Shown here: positions 1 to 6,557 of the stretch, in pieces
Numbering within the stretch: position 1 is the stretch's first letter
Layout: every line of letters begins with the position of its first letter
From: DASYAN01 sp036501345
Lineage (GTDB): Bacteria > Chloroflexota > Ktedonobacteria > Ktedonobacterales > Ktedonobacteraceae
Reading direction: 5' to 3'
NCBI GenBank assembly: GCA_036501345.1
Contig: DASYAN010000063.1
Span: 1 to 17,556 of the forward strand
DNA: 17,556 nt
Position numbers and translations under genes: made by a program
Notes under the pieces: generated by a model
The model's input: the letters and a program-made list of their open reading frames with translations, nothing else
What the model was told of the DNA's origin: nothing
Database searches by the model: none

Positions 1-98
1 GGTAGCTGACGACCCAATTTGAGGGTACTGAAATCAATCGAAAAATCAGGGTGGTACCACGGAAAGACCTTTCGTCCCTTTGGATGAGAGGTCTTTTT
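1..98 (+). promoter_or_regulatory. T-box leader, 3' part (antiterminator/terminator) of leuS
   Basis: The conserved T-box segment AGGGTGGTACCAC lies at 48-60 and contains the TGGNACC bulge that binds the tRNA acceptor end. AGGG (48-51) can pair with CCCT (76-79), and the A/G-rich segment 59-66 can pair with 69-75, forming the antiterminator. The competing terminator is at 63-98. A small hairpin at 12-26 (ACCC/GGGT) may be the stem just before the antiterminator. The leader lies directly upstream of leuS, so by family knowledge uncharged tRNA-Leu should promote readthrough. Stem I and the specifier codon lie before the window, so the amino acid is inferred from the gene, not read. Confidence 0.9.
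63..98 (+). terminator. T-box intrinsic terminator
   Basis: AAAGACCT (63-70) pairs with AGGTCTTT (89-96). The stem continues inward through 71-77 with 82-88, including two G-U pairs, to a CTTT loop, giving about 15 bp. It ends in a T tract at 94-98. The 5' arm overlaps the antiterminator strand, as expected for mutually exclusive T-box folds. Confidence 0.88.
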
Positions 99-193
99 AT
101 TGTCTGTTCCTTTTTTCATCACTAGCATAATGTTCGATTGCTGTCGCACTTGTAATCTTCATCATTTTGAACACATCTTGAGAGGCATAAACG

Positions 194-2668
194 ATGATTA
201 CACGCACAAAATACAATCCTAAAGAGATTGAGAGCAAATGGCAAGCTCAATGGGAGGCGGATCAGCAGTATCATGCCTCTGACGATTCACCCAAGCCCAA
301 GTTTTATCACTTGGTAATGTTTCCCTATCCATCTGGCGACTTACATATGGGACATTGGTACAATTACTCGCCCTTCGATACTTACGGTCGCTTCAAGCGT
401 ATGCAGGGTAACAATGTTATGCAGCCCATCGGTTTTGATGCATTTGGGCTACCTGCGGAGAATGCTGCCATCAAACGTGGCATTCAAGCACGCACCTGGA
501 CGTTGGCTAACAGTGAAAATATGCGCAAACAACTGCGCTCAATGGGTGCACAGTGGGATTGGTCTAGGGAAGTCGTGACTTGTCAGTCTGACTACTATCG
601 GTGGACGCAGTGGCTCTTCCTGCAATTTTATAAGCATGGGCTAGCCTACCGGACCAAAGCCCCCGCCAACTGGTGTACCAATTGCAACACTACTTTGGCC
701 AATGAACAGGTATTGGCCGATGGTACCTGTGAGCGCTGCGGCAGCATAGTCATACGCAAAGAGATCGATCAGTGGCTGTTGAAGATTTCTTCCTATGCCG
801 AGCGGCTGCTGGATTTCTCTAGCGTAATCGATTGGCCCGAAAAGACAATGGTCATGCAGCGCAACTGGATCGGGCGTAGCAAGGGTGCGGAGATTCGCTT
901 TACTGCCGAGATTGGTGGGAAACATGAGGAGATCCCGGTCTTTACTACCCGCCCGGATACGATCTATGGAGTAACCTTCTTCGTATTGGCACCAGAGCAT
1001 CCCTGGGTAGAGAAAATCACAATCCCTGAACAGAAAACTGCCGTTGATGCTTATGTGAAACAGGCTCTGCGCATGACTGAGATCGAACGTATGAGCGCCG
1101 AGAAGGAGAAGACTGGCATCTTTACAGGTGGCTATGTCACCAACCCTGTGAGTGGTGAGAAGGTTCCCGTTTGGATCTCTGACTATGTGCTGATGAGTTA
1201 TGGTTCAGGTGCAATCATGGGCGTTCCCGCTCACGATCAGCGCGACTTCGCGTTTGCTCGTAAATTCGGCATTCCAATCCGCGAGGTCATCCGTCCAGAG
1301 GACGAGCAGCCGAGTGATCCTGAGACCTGGACGCAGGCAAAAGAGGCTCTTGGCGTCATGGTCAATTCAGGTCCCTTCGATGGTACACCCGCAGACCGGG
1401 CAATCGCAGAAGTTATCCAGTATGTTGAAGGAAAAGGCATTGGCAAGCTGATGGTGAACTATCGTCTGCGAGACTGGTTGATCAGCCGCCAACGCTACTG
1501 GGGTGCACCTATTCCAATCGTCTATTGCCCTGAACATGGCACAGTTCCAGTTCCAGAGGATCAACTGCCAGTCTGGCTGCCCGAGAATGTCCAGTTCAAG
1601 TCTACCGGTGAATCGCCATTACGTTATGAGCCAGATTTCTTAAACACAACTTGTCCTATCTGTGGTGGACCTGCAACACGCGAAGCAGATACGATGGACA
1701 CCTTTATCGACTCGTCTTGGTACTTCCTGCGCTATGCCGATCCTCATAATAGTGAGGCCGCCTGGAATCCAGAGAAACTGAAAAAATGGCTGCCTGTCGA
1801 TCAGTATGTTGGTGGTGTCGAGCATGCCATTCTGCACCTGCTGTACTCACGCTTCTTCGTCAAAGCTCTGCACGACATGGGACATTTAGACTTCGATGAA
1901 CCGTTCTTGCGCTTGTTCCATCAAGGTATGGTGTTGGGCTCTGATGGGCAGAAGATGTCTAAGTCGCGTGGCAATGTCGAAGCTCCGGATAAATATATTA
2001 GCAAGTATGGCGCGGATACTGTACGTTGCTACATGATGTTTATTGGACCATTTGATGCAGGTGGCTCTTTCAAAGCAGAGAACTTGGAGGGTATCTGGCG
2101 CTTCCTGAATCGCTTCTGGAGTCTGGTCAACGAAACTTGGACTGATAATAAGCGTGATGTAGAGACCAGAGAAAGTAAGGCTATTGAGCGGCTGCGCCAC
2201 AAAACCATCAAGCGTATCACCGAAGATCTGAGTAACTTCCATTTTAACACTGCTCTGGCTGCCCTAATGGAATGTAATAATGCGCTGATCAAACAGCAAA
2301 ATGATGCGGTTGCCCAGAGTGCTGCCTATCGTAGGACCCTGGAGACAATGATGCAACTGCTGGCACCGTTCGCTCCACACATCACTGAAGAGCTATGGCA
2401 ACAGACTGGTCATACGGGCAGCATCCACAACACCGACTGGCCTGCTTACGATCAAGCTTTGACACAGGATGAAGCCTTTACTCTGGTTATCCAGGTTAAT
2501 GGCAAGGTGCGCGAACGTATCGAAGTCCCAGCTGATATTAGTGAACAAGAAGTTCGCGAGTTAGTTCTGAACAATCCGAGAGTGGCAACATTCATTGGTG
2601 AAACCACGATCCAAAATATCATTTATATCCCCGGGCGTCTAGCGAATGTGGTTGTACGCAAAGGCTAA
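194..2668 (+). CDS. leuS: Leucyl-tRNA synthetase
   Basis: Class I aminoacyl-tRNA synthetase that charges tRNA-Leu with leucine in the cytoplasm. The 824-aa protein has the usual bacterial LeuRS length. The HIGH motif appears as HMGH (residues 51-54) and KMSKS is at 587-591. Two CxxC pairs, C161/C164 with C179/C182, look like a zinc-binding knuckle, and another CxxC pair is at 487/490. The CP1 editing domain is recognisable from the threonine-rich TTRPDT (251-256) and from GVPAHDQRD, whose D348 matches the conserved editing aspartate. The anticodon-binding and C-terminal domains follow. The start ATG has GAGAGG at 180-185, 8 nt upstream. The gene is preceded by a T-box leader, which agrees with its identity. 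No anomalies are seen. Confidence 0.98.
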   Translation: MITRTKYNPKEIESKWQAQWEADQQYHASDDSPKPKFYHLVMFPYPSGDLHMGHWYNYSPFDTYGRFKRMQGNNVMQPIGFDAFGLPAENAAIKRGIQARTWTLANSENMRKQLRSMGAQWDWSREVVTCQSDYYRWTQWLFLQFYKHGLAYRTKAPANWCTNCNTTLANEQVLADGTCERCGSIVIRKEIDQWLLKISSYAERLLDFSSVIDWPEKTMVMQRNWIGRSKGAEIRFTAEIGGKHEEIPVFTTRPDTIYGVTFFVLAPEHPWVEKITIPEQKTAVDAYVKQALRMTEIERMSAEKEKTGIFTGGYVTNPVSGEKVPVWISDYVLMSYGSGAIMGVPAHDQRDFAFARKFGIPIREVIRPEDEQPSDPETWTQAKEALGVMVNSGPFDGTPADRAIAEVIQYVEGKGIGKLMVNYRLRDWLISRQRYWGAPIPIVYCPEHGTVPVPEDQLPVWLPENVQFKSTGESPLRYEPDFLNTTCPICGGPATREADTMDTFIDSSWYFLRYADPHNSEAAWNPEKLKKWLPVDQYVGGVEHAILHLLYSRFFVKALHDMGHLDFDEPFLRLFHQGMVLGSDGQKMSKSRGNVEAPDKYISKYGADTVRCYMMFIGPFDAGGSFKAENLEGIWRFLNRFWSLVNETWTDNKRDVETRESKAIERLRHKTIKRITEDLSNFHFNTALAALMECNNALIKQQNDAVAQSAAYRRTLETMMQLLAPFAPHITEELWQQTGHTGSIHNTDWPAYDQALTQDEAFTLVIQVNGKVRERIEVPADISEQEVRELVLNNPRVATFIGETTIQNIIYIPGRLANVVVRKG

Positions 2669-2754
2669 CTATAAGCTAGCAACGGACACATACAAAAACA
2701 AGCCTGAGAGTGCTTGTAACATGAACCACCCTAAATTTGAGTGGATGGAATTAA

Positions 2755-2796
2755 GAGGAACAGGGCTTTTCTAGGAAAAGGATAATCCTGTTCTTC
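2755..2796 (+). repeat. Two-tier hairpin downstream of leuS
   Basis: The outer stem, 10 bp with one G-U pair, joins 2755-2764 to 2787-2796. The inner 6-bp stem joins CTTTTC (2766-2771) to GAAAAG (2775-2780). It is followed by a pyrimidine-rich stretch without a clean T tract, so it may be a weak terminator for leuS or an mRNA-end stabiliser. A smaller hairpin (ACAAGC/GCTTGT, 2698-2717) precedes it. Confidence 0.45.
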
Positions 2797-2811
2797 TGTT
2801 CTGTGTCCTTG

Positions 2812-2843
2812 GGATCATATTGCTCACATGGGTGATATGATCT
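2812..2843 (+). repeat. Hairpin with 8-bp perfect stem
   Basis: GATCATAT (2813-2820) pairs with ATATGATC (2835-2842). G-U pairs could extend it on both sides. It has no T tract. It is the third hairpin in the leuS downstream region. Confidence 0.45.
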
Positions 2844-3246
2844 GAGACAGCTTCATTGCAACCTTCACAAGCTCTCTCTGCTTTTAATGCATTTTGGCTG
2901 TTCTGCTTTGTCCCCGTTCGTAACCCCATAGCGTCATTCTTTATATAGGGAGAGAGGCTCTTCTTGTTGAGATCCTAGTCTTTCCAAGCTGAGAATTGTC
3001 CCTCTTTCCCCCTATGAAGTGTGCAAACTTCTGCTAGAATAGGTCCTTAATGGAAGATCACTACCGAGTATGCTGATAAGGTACTCTGGGCAATCGTTTT
3101 CCAACCAAGGTTTTTGACGAGTCTATCCTGGTGGATGGAACTTTTCGAGGGTTTCAAACGTATATAGGGTAGATAGCTCATATGGGAAACCTCTACAACA
3201 AGAGCGTTGATCTGTATGAGTATGTATCAACAAATCTGTAAAATAT

Positions 3247-3259
3247 TTCACACTGTGAA
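3247..3259. repeat. 13-nt palindrome TTCACA-C-TGTGAA
   Basis: A perfect 6-bp inverted repeat around a single central base, located about 250 bp upstream of the 70-aa gene. The size is operator-like, but no promoter is clear next to it. Confidence 0.3.
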
Positions 3260-3389
3260 TGTCGATCGGGACATAGCTGGTGGGTCCTTTTCCGCTTATA
3301 CTTTGCTCAAACGGAATAGATTAGGAGGGGATAGGGTAAGCAGTATAAGTGCATTGATATTTGAAAAAATGCAGAGCTGAGCGCCTTTT

Positions 3390-3413
3390 CTATTAGAAAA
3401 TCTCTTCTAATAG
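3390..3413. repeat. Inverted repeat upstream of the 70-aa gene
   Basis: CTATTAGAA (3390-3398) pairs with TTCTAATAG (3405-3413): nine perfect base pairs around a 6-nt loop. No T tract follows on either strand, so it is not an intrinsic terminator. It lies about 90 bp before the start codon and could be an operator or a 5'-UTR hairpin. Confidence 0.4.
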
Positions 3414-3504
3414 CTAGGGATGTTCTGAAGTCTCTAGCACCATTCATCGGAAGACATACAGTGGTGGATTGGCCCTCATCGGCACAGGTGGAAGGATAGG
3501 AAAC

Positions 3505-3717
3505 ATGAACACACAACCTTTAGAAATACTACCAAACGTTGATAATAGTGTATCTGATACTGATGTTTTAACACAGTTAGGCTTCTCTAAAGATGAGATT
3601 ATCTCGGTACTATGGTTACGGCAGTGGTATCAGAATGGTGGAAGTGACCGCATAGAAGTACTGCGGCATCTAGAATTTCTCAAACTTCTCGTGGTGAACG
3701 GTAAGATTGAGTCATAA
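3505..3717 (+). CDS. Small hypothetical protein, 70 aa
   Basis: Not recognised. The acidic 70-aa protein has a short polar N-terminus (residues 1-20) followed by what looks like alternating helices, including LGFSKDEIISVLWLRQWYQ and IEVLRHLEFLKLL. It has no signal peptide or membrane segment. ATG at 3505 is chosen because a purine-rich GAAGGATAGG (3491-3500) lies just upstream. An upstream in-frame TTG at 3469 has no comparable site. The gene stands alone, with a long leader region before it and a strong intrinsic terminator about 95 bp after it, which supports real expression. The helix pattern could suit a small DNA- or protein-binding adaptor, but this is a guess. Confidence 0.65.
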   Translation: MNTQPLEILPNVDNSVSDTDVLTQLGFSKDEIISVLWLRQWYQNGGSDRIEVLRHLEFLKLLVVNGKIES

Positions 3718-3810
3718 GAATTCCTGGTGTATCTACTTCTATTGTTGTGTATAATACGCGATTTGGCTGTTCTTTGTATATTTTCTAGCAAATAGCGGAA
3801 TACATATAAG

Positions 3811-3848
3811 AAACGCTTGGTGTATTTTGAAAGACTAAGCGTTTTTTT
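3811..3848 (+). terminator. Intrinsic terminator of the 70-aa gene
   Basis: AAACGCTT (3811-3818) pairs with AAGCGTTT (3837-3844). A G-U pair and two more base pairs extend the stem to 11 bp. Seven T residues follow at 3842-3848. It separates the small gene from the convergent synthase gene; in reverse orientation the T tract is weak. Confidence 0.85.
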
Positions 3849-3894
3849 GCTGCCTTGCGAGATACAAGCCAGTGATACTTCTCTGCTTTTCTAC

Positions 3895-4794
3895 TTAACG
3901 CGATCCTCTGGCAGAGCTAGGAAGATGGTGCAAAAACCATTGTGTAGAAGCTGTAACCAGTTTGGTTTGTAAGGGTACTTTGGCACGCCTCGTAAAGACG
4001 TTGTAATCGTTGAGACAAATATAATCCAGGATACGACGATAGAGTGTACTGCTTAGTTGCACAGCAAGACGGCAGTCCTTACTAAGCATGGAGATGCCTA
4101 ATTGTGAACATCGATAATAGTTATCAGCACGGGATATCTGGAAGCGGAGCAGTTCACAAAAACCCTCATTCATGACACCAGCTAGAAGATCCTTTTCAGT
4201 GTAACCAAAGCTAGCCATTTCCTCCTGAGGCAGATAGATACGATCTCTGTGGGCATCTTCACCGACATCACGTAATATATTGGTTAACTGCAAGGCAATA
4301 CCCAGTTCAATGGCATGGGCAAGAGCAGTATCATCGTGATAACCAAAAACAGGAGCAGTTAATAATCCAACGGTCCCAGCTACGCGGTAACAATACGAAT
4401 AGAGTTCATCAAAAGTCTGGTAGCGTTTCACTGTGAGATCCATCTCAACGCCATCCAACAGTTCCAAGGCAGGACTAAGCGGTACTGGATAGTGTTCGAG
4501 CATATCACTCCAGGCTTGCTGCACTGGCCCATCTGCGAATCCTTTATGCTGGTAGACACGTTCCAATGATAGCCGCCAGACATTAAGAGCCTTGCGTGGA
4601 GCTACCGATCCAGACAGATGACCTTTGGCGGGAGTCAGCCTCACCGCCTCATCTGCAATATCATCAATGATACGACAGAAAGCATAGATCGCCCAGATTG
4701 CACGTCTTTTAGGTTGTGGCAAAAAAGACGATCCCCAATAAAAGGTCTTTGATGCACCCTGCGTCACACGACGGCAGTATTCATAGGCCTCCAT
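3895..4794 (-). CDS. Squalene/phytoene synthase family protein (CrtB-like)
   Basis: A trans-isoprenyl diphosphate synthase of the squalene/phytoene type, which joins two prenyl diphosphates head to head at a Mg2+-dependent site. Numbered from the chosen start, the first Asp-rich motif is DDIAD (44-48) and the second is DVGED (176-180) in an NILRDVGED context. The segment KTFYWGSSFLP near residue 16 resembles CrtB. The length of 299 aa is normal. The ATG at 4794 is preferred: GGGAG lies 6 nt upstream and the protein then starts close to the conserved YCRRVT. Longer options are an ATG at 4812 and a GTG at 4863, but a TATACT -10-like box at 4871-4876 would start transcription almost at the GTG. 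No other carotenoid or hopanoid genes are adjacent, so phytoene synthase versus squalene-forming activity cannot be decided. Confidence 0.88.
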   Translation of the reverse strand: MEAYEYCRRVTQGASKTFYWGSSFLPQPKRRAIWAIYAFCRIIDDIADEAVRLTPAKGHLSGSVAPRKALNVWRLSLERVYQHKGFADGPVQQAWSDMLEHYPVPLSPALELLDGVEMDLTVKRYQTFDELYSYCYRVAGTVGLLTAPVFGYHDDTALAHAIELGIALQLTNILRDVGEDAHRDRIYLPQEEMASFGYTEKDLLAGVMNEGFCELLRFQISRADNYYRCSQLGISMLSKDCRLAVQLSSTLYRRILDYICLNDYNVFTRRAKVPLQTKLVTASTQWFLHHLPSSARGSR

Positions 4795-5150
4795 CACTGA
4801 CTCCCGGCGCATCAAATTTTTTCTATCCTCTCTATCCCTCTGGAATACCTGCCCGCGTTGCACAATGCATAGTATAGCTCAAAAACCATAGGAAATGGAT
4901 ACACAACAAGAGAAATACCTCAATCATCCTATTGACAGATTTTTTCTGCTGAGACATCATACAGACACATGTATCTAATAATGCAGAGATATGGTCCTCT
5001 TCAAATCGGTAATGACTATGGTCTGTATAGTCAGGCCAACTCGAACCAAAGCACGGCTATTTACGTATATAGGAATGATGGAGTCACGAGGCACTAACCA
5101 GGTTGGGAGTTGCTTCATACGATGAACTACGAAAAGATATAAGGACTTTT
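4795..5150. other. Divergent promoter region between synthase and ArsA-like genes
   Basis: A 356-bp non-coding region between divergent genes. On the plus strand, TTGACA (4932-4937) is followed 17 bp later by CATCAT. On the minus strand, a TATACT box (4871-4876) has no good -35 partner. No hairpin or repeat stands out. Confidence 0.5.
4932..4960 (+). promoter_or_regulatory. Candidate promoter of the ArsA/Get3-like gene
   Basis: A perfect -35 TTGACA (4932-4937), a 17-bp spacer and CATCAT (4955-4960, 4 of 6 matches to TATAAT). The predicted start near 4967 would give a leader of about 185 nt. The weak -10 keeps confidence low. Confidence 0.35.
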
Positions 5151-6332
5151 ATGCGCATTATTCTCTACTTAGGAAAAGGCGGCGTTGGTAAAACGACAGT
5201 TTCAGCTGCTACTGCAGTTCGTTCCGCCCAACAAGGAAAACGAACTCTGGCAGTCAGTACTGATCTAGCACATAGTCTCGCCGATTGCTTACAGACGAAC
5301 CTCACATCTACTCCCCAGGAAATCACTAAAAATCTTTGGGCGCAGGAGGTTAACGTACTGGATGAGATGAGGCAAGGTTGGGGCAAATTGCAAGAGTCGA
5401 TGACGAAAACTCTGCGCAAGCAAGGTATCGATGCAACTATTGCCCAGGAACTCGCGCTTATTCCTGGCATGGATGAGATTGTCAGTCTCATCAATATCTA
5501 TCGTAATGCACGCGAAGGCAATTTCGATGTAGTAGTCATCGATGCAGCTCCTACGGGTGAGACCGTACGCTTGCTCAGTATGCCAGACACTTTCCAGTGG
5601 TATGCTAGTCGCCTCATGAAGATGCAAGGCGGAGCATTAAACCTGGCCCGTCCGTTGCTTAAAGCGGTACTGCCCACAACTGAAATTCTGGATGCTGTGC
5701 AGTCGCTTAGTGAGCGTGTCAAAACGTTGCGCGATGTGTTGAGCAATCCTGACATTACTTCCTACCGCCCAGTGGTCAATCCCGAGCGCATGGTGATCAA
5801 AGAAGCACTACGTGCAGAGACCTACCTTGCACTCTTCGGCTACCCTATGGACGGCGTGGTATGCAATCGTGTCATTCCACCGGGCGACTATCAGGATATC
5901 TTTATGCAGGATATCTACCGTACCCAGGAAAAGCTGCGTCAGCGTATCCACCAGACCTTTGCTCCGCTCCCGATCTGGGAAGCACCCTATCGTTCACAGG
6001 AGATTCTTGGTATTACCCAACTGGGCAAACTGGCAGAGACCATCTTCGGCGACGAGGATCCGACGCAGGTTTTCTATCGGGGCTTGATCCAGGAGATCAT
6101 CCAGCAAAACGACCAGTACATCCTGCGCCTGCCGCTGCCCCATGTCGAGATGGACAAGGTATCGATGACCAAGAAGGGCGACGAAGTGACCATTGAGATT
6201 GGCAATTTCAAACGTGACATCACTCTCCCTGCTGTACTGGTCAATCAGGAAGCCACCGTCGCCAAATTTGTAAATAAGGCACTAGAGATCCACTTCACTG
6301 CGCCACCACAGCAAGAAGATAAGTCGGCCTGA
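5151..6332 (+). CDS. ArsA/Get3-family ATPase with C-terminal alpha-crystallin-like domain
   Basis: A 393-aa SIMIBI-class P-loop ATPase of the ArsA/Get3 family. The deviant Walker A GKGGVGKTT is at residues 8-16, the switch I motif DLAHSL at 38-43 (usually DPAHS), and the switch II motif DAAPTGET from 131. Residues about 323-381, starting LRLPLPHVEMD, match the pattern of the HSP20/alpha-crystallin-like domain found at the end of some ArsA homologues. This single-ATPase plus crystallin arrangement is that of the Get3d class rather than of the tandem arsenite pump ATPase. Only two cysteines are present and no CxxC, so no Get3-type zinc site is seen. No arsenic genes are nearby. ATG 5151 has AAGGA at 5141-5145; an upstream in-frame TTG (5103) is less likely. 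The likely role is membrane-protein or client handling, which is inferred. Confidence 0.85.
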   Translation: MRIILYLGKGGVGKTTVSAATAVRSAQQGKRTLAVSTDLAHSLADCLQTNLTSTPQEITKNLWAQEVNVLDEMRQGWGKLQESMTKTLRKQGIDATIAQELALIPGMDEIVSLINIYRNAREGNFDVVVIDAAPTGETVRLLSMPDTFQWYASRLMKMQGGALNLARPLLKAVLPTTEILDAVQSLSERVKTLRDVLSNPDITSYRPVVNPERMVIKEALRAETYLALFGYPMDGVVCNRVIPPGDYQDIFMQDIYRTQEKLRQRIHQTFAPLPIWEAPYRSQEILGITQLGKLAETIFGDEDPTQVFYRGLIQEIIQQNDQYILRLPLPHVEMDKVSMTKKGDEVTIEIGNFKRDITLPAVLVNQEATVAKFVNKALEIHFTAPPQQEDKSA

Positions 6333-6397
6333 CACATAAGAGCTACCACCTATCAGCACTCCTGGTGAAAACGAGGGTTGCAAATGAAACAGGTTCC

Positions 6398-6433
6398 CTG
6401 AGAGAGATTAATCTGCTGATTTTCCTCTCTCAG
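6398..6433 (+). repeat. Hairpin between the ArsA-like gene and recG
   Basis: CTGAGAGAG (6398-6406) pairs with CTCTCTCAG (6425-6433): nine perfect base pairs around an 18-nt loop. The next bases are AGCGGA rather than a T tract, so it is not a standard intrinsic terminator. It could be a Rho-associated end or an mRNA stabiliser. Confidence 0.4.
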
Positions 6434-6478
6434 AGCGGATAAGGTTGCAAGTAGACTCCCTCAGAAGCCAATTCCCAC

Positions 6479-6508
6479 TTGACAGATGTTCCAACTTCCA
6501 TCTATTAT
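6479..6508 (+). promoter_or_regulatory. Candidate recG promoter
   Basis: A perfect -35 TTGACA (6479-6484), an 18-bp spacer and TATTAT (6503-6508, 5 of 6 matches). Transcription would start near 6515, after the first two in-frame ATGs (6486, 6507). This argues that recG translation starts further downstream. Confidence 0.6.
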
Positions 6509-6557
6509 GGACGCTGAACTATTGACCATTATAGAGCGGATCTGTATTAGTCGTCTT

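Larger units (their letters stand above)
2669..3504 (+). other. 836-bp gene-free region with several strong hairpins
   Basis: No convincing gene is seen between leuS and the 70-aa gene. The first 180 bp hold three successive hairpins (2698-2717, 2755-2796, 2812-2843), which could form the leuS 3' UTR or an independent structured RNA. Palindromes at 3247-3259 and 3390-3413 precede the small gene. A weak -10-like TATAAG is at 3344-3349 without a good -35. A 54-codon ATG frame (3216-3380) lacks a clear ribosome-binding site and is not called. The rest shows nothing recognisable. Confidence 0.5.

Noticed and set aside
3216..3380. 54-codon ATG frame upstream of the 70-aa gene
   Set aside because: No good ribosome-binding site, no recognisable sequence, and it covers the palindrome at 3247-3259.
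5103..5150. TTG-initiated extension of the ArsA-like protein
   Set aside because: ATG 5151 has a proper AAGGA and gives the typical family N-terminus directly before the Walker A loop.
5151..6332. Arsenite-resistance ATPase role
   Set aside because: Only one ATPase unit, a C-terminal crystallin-like domain and no arsB/arsC/arsR neighbours.
6398..6433. Intrinsic terminator after the ArsA-like gene
   Set aside because: The 9-bp stem is good but no T tract follows it.
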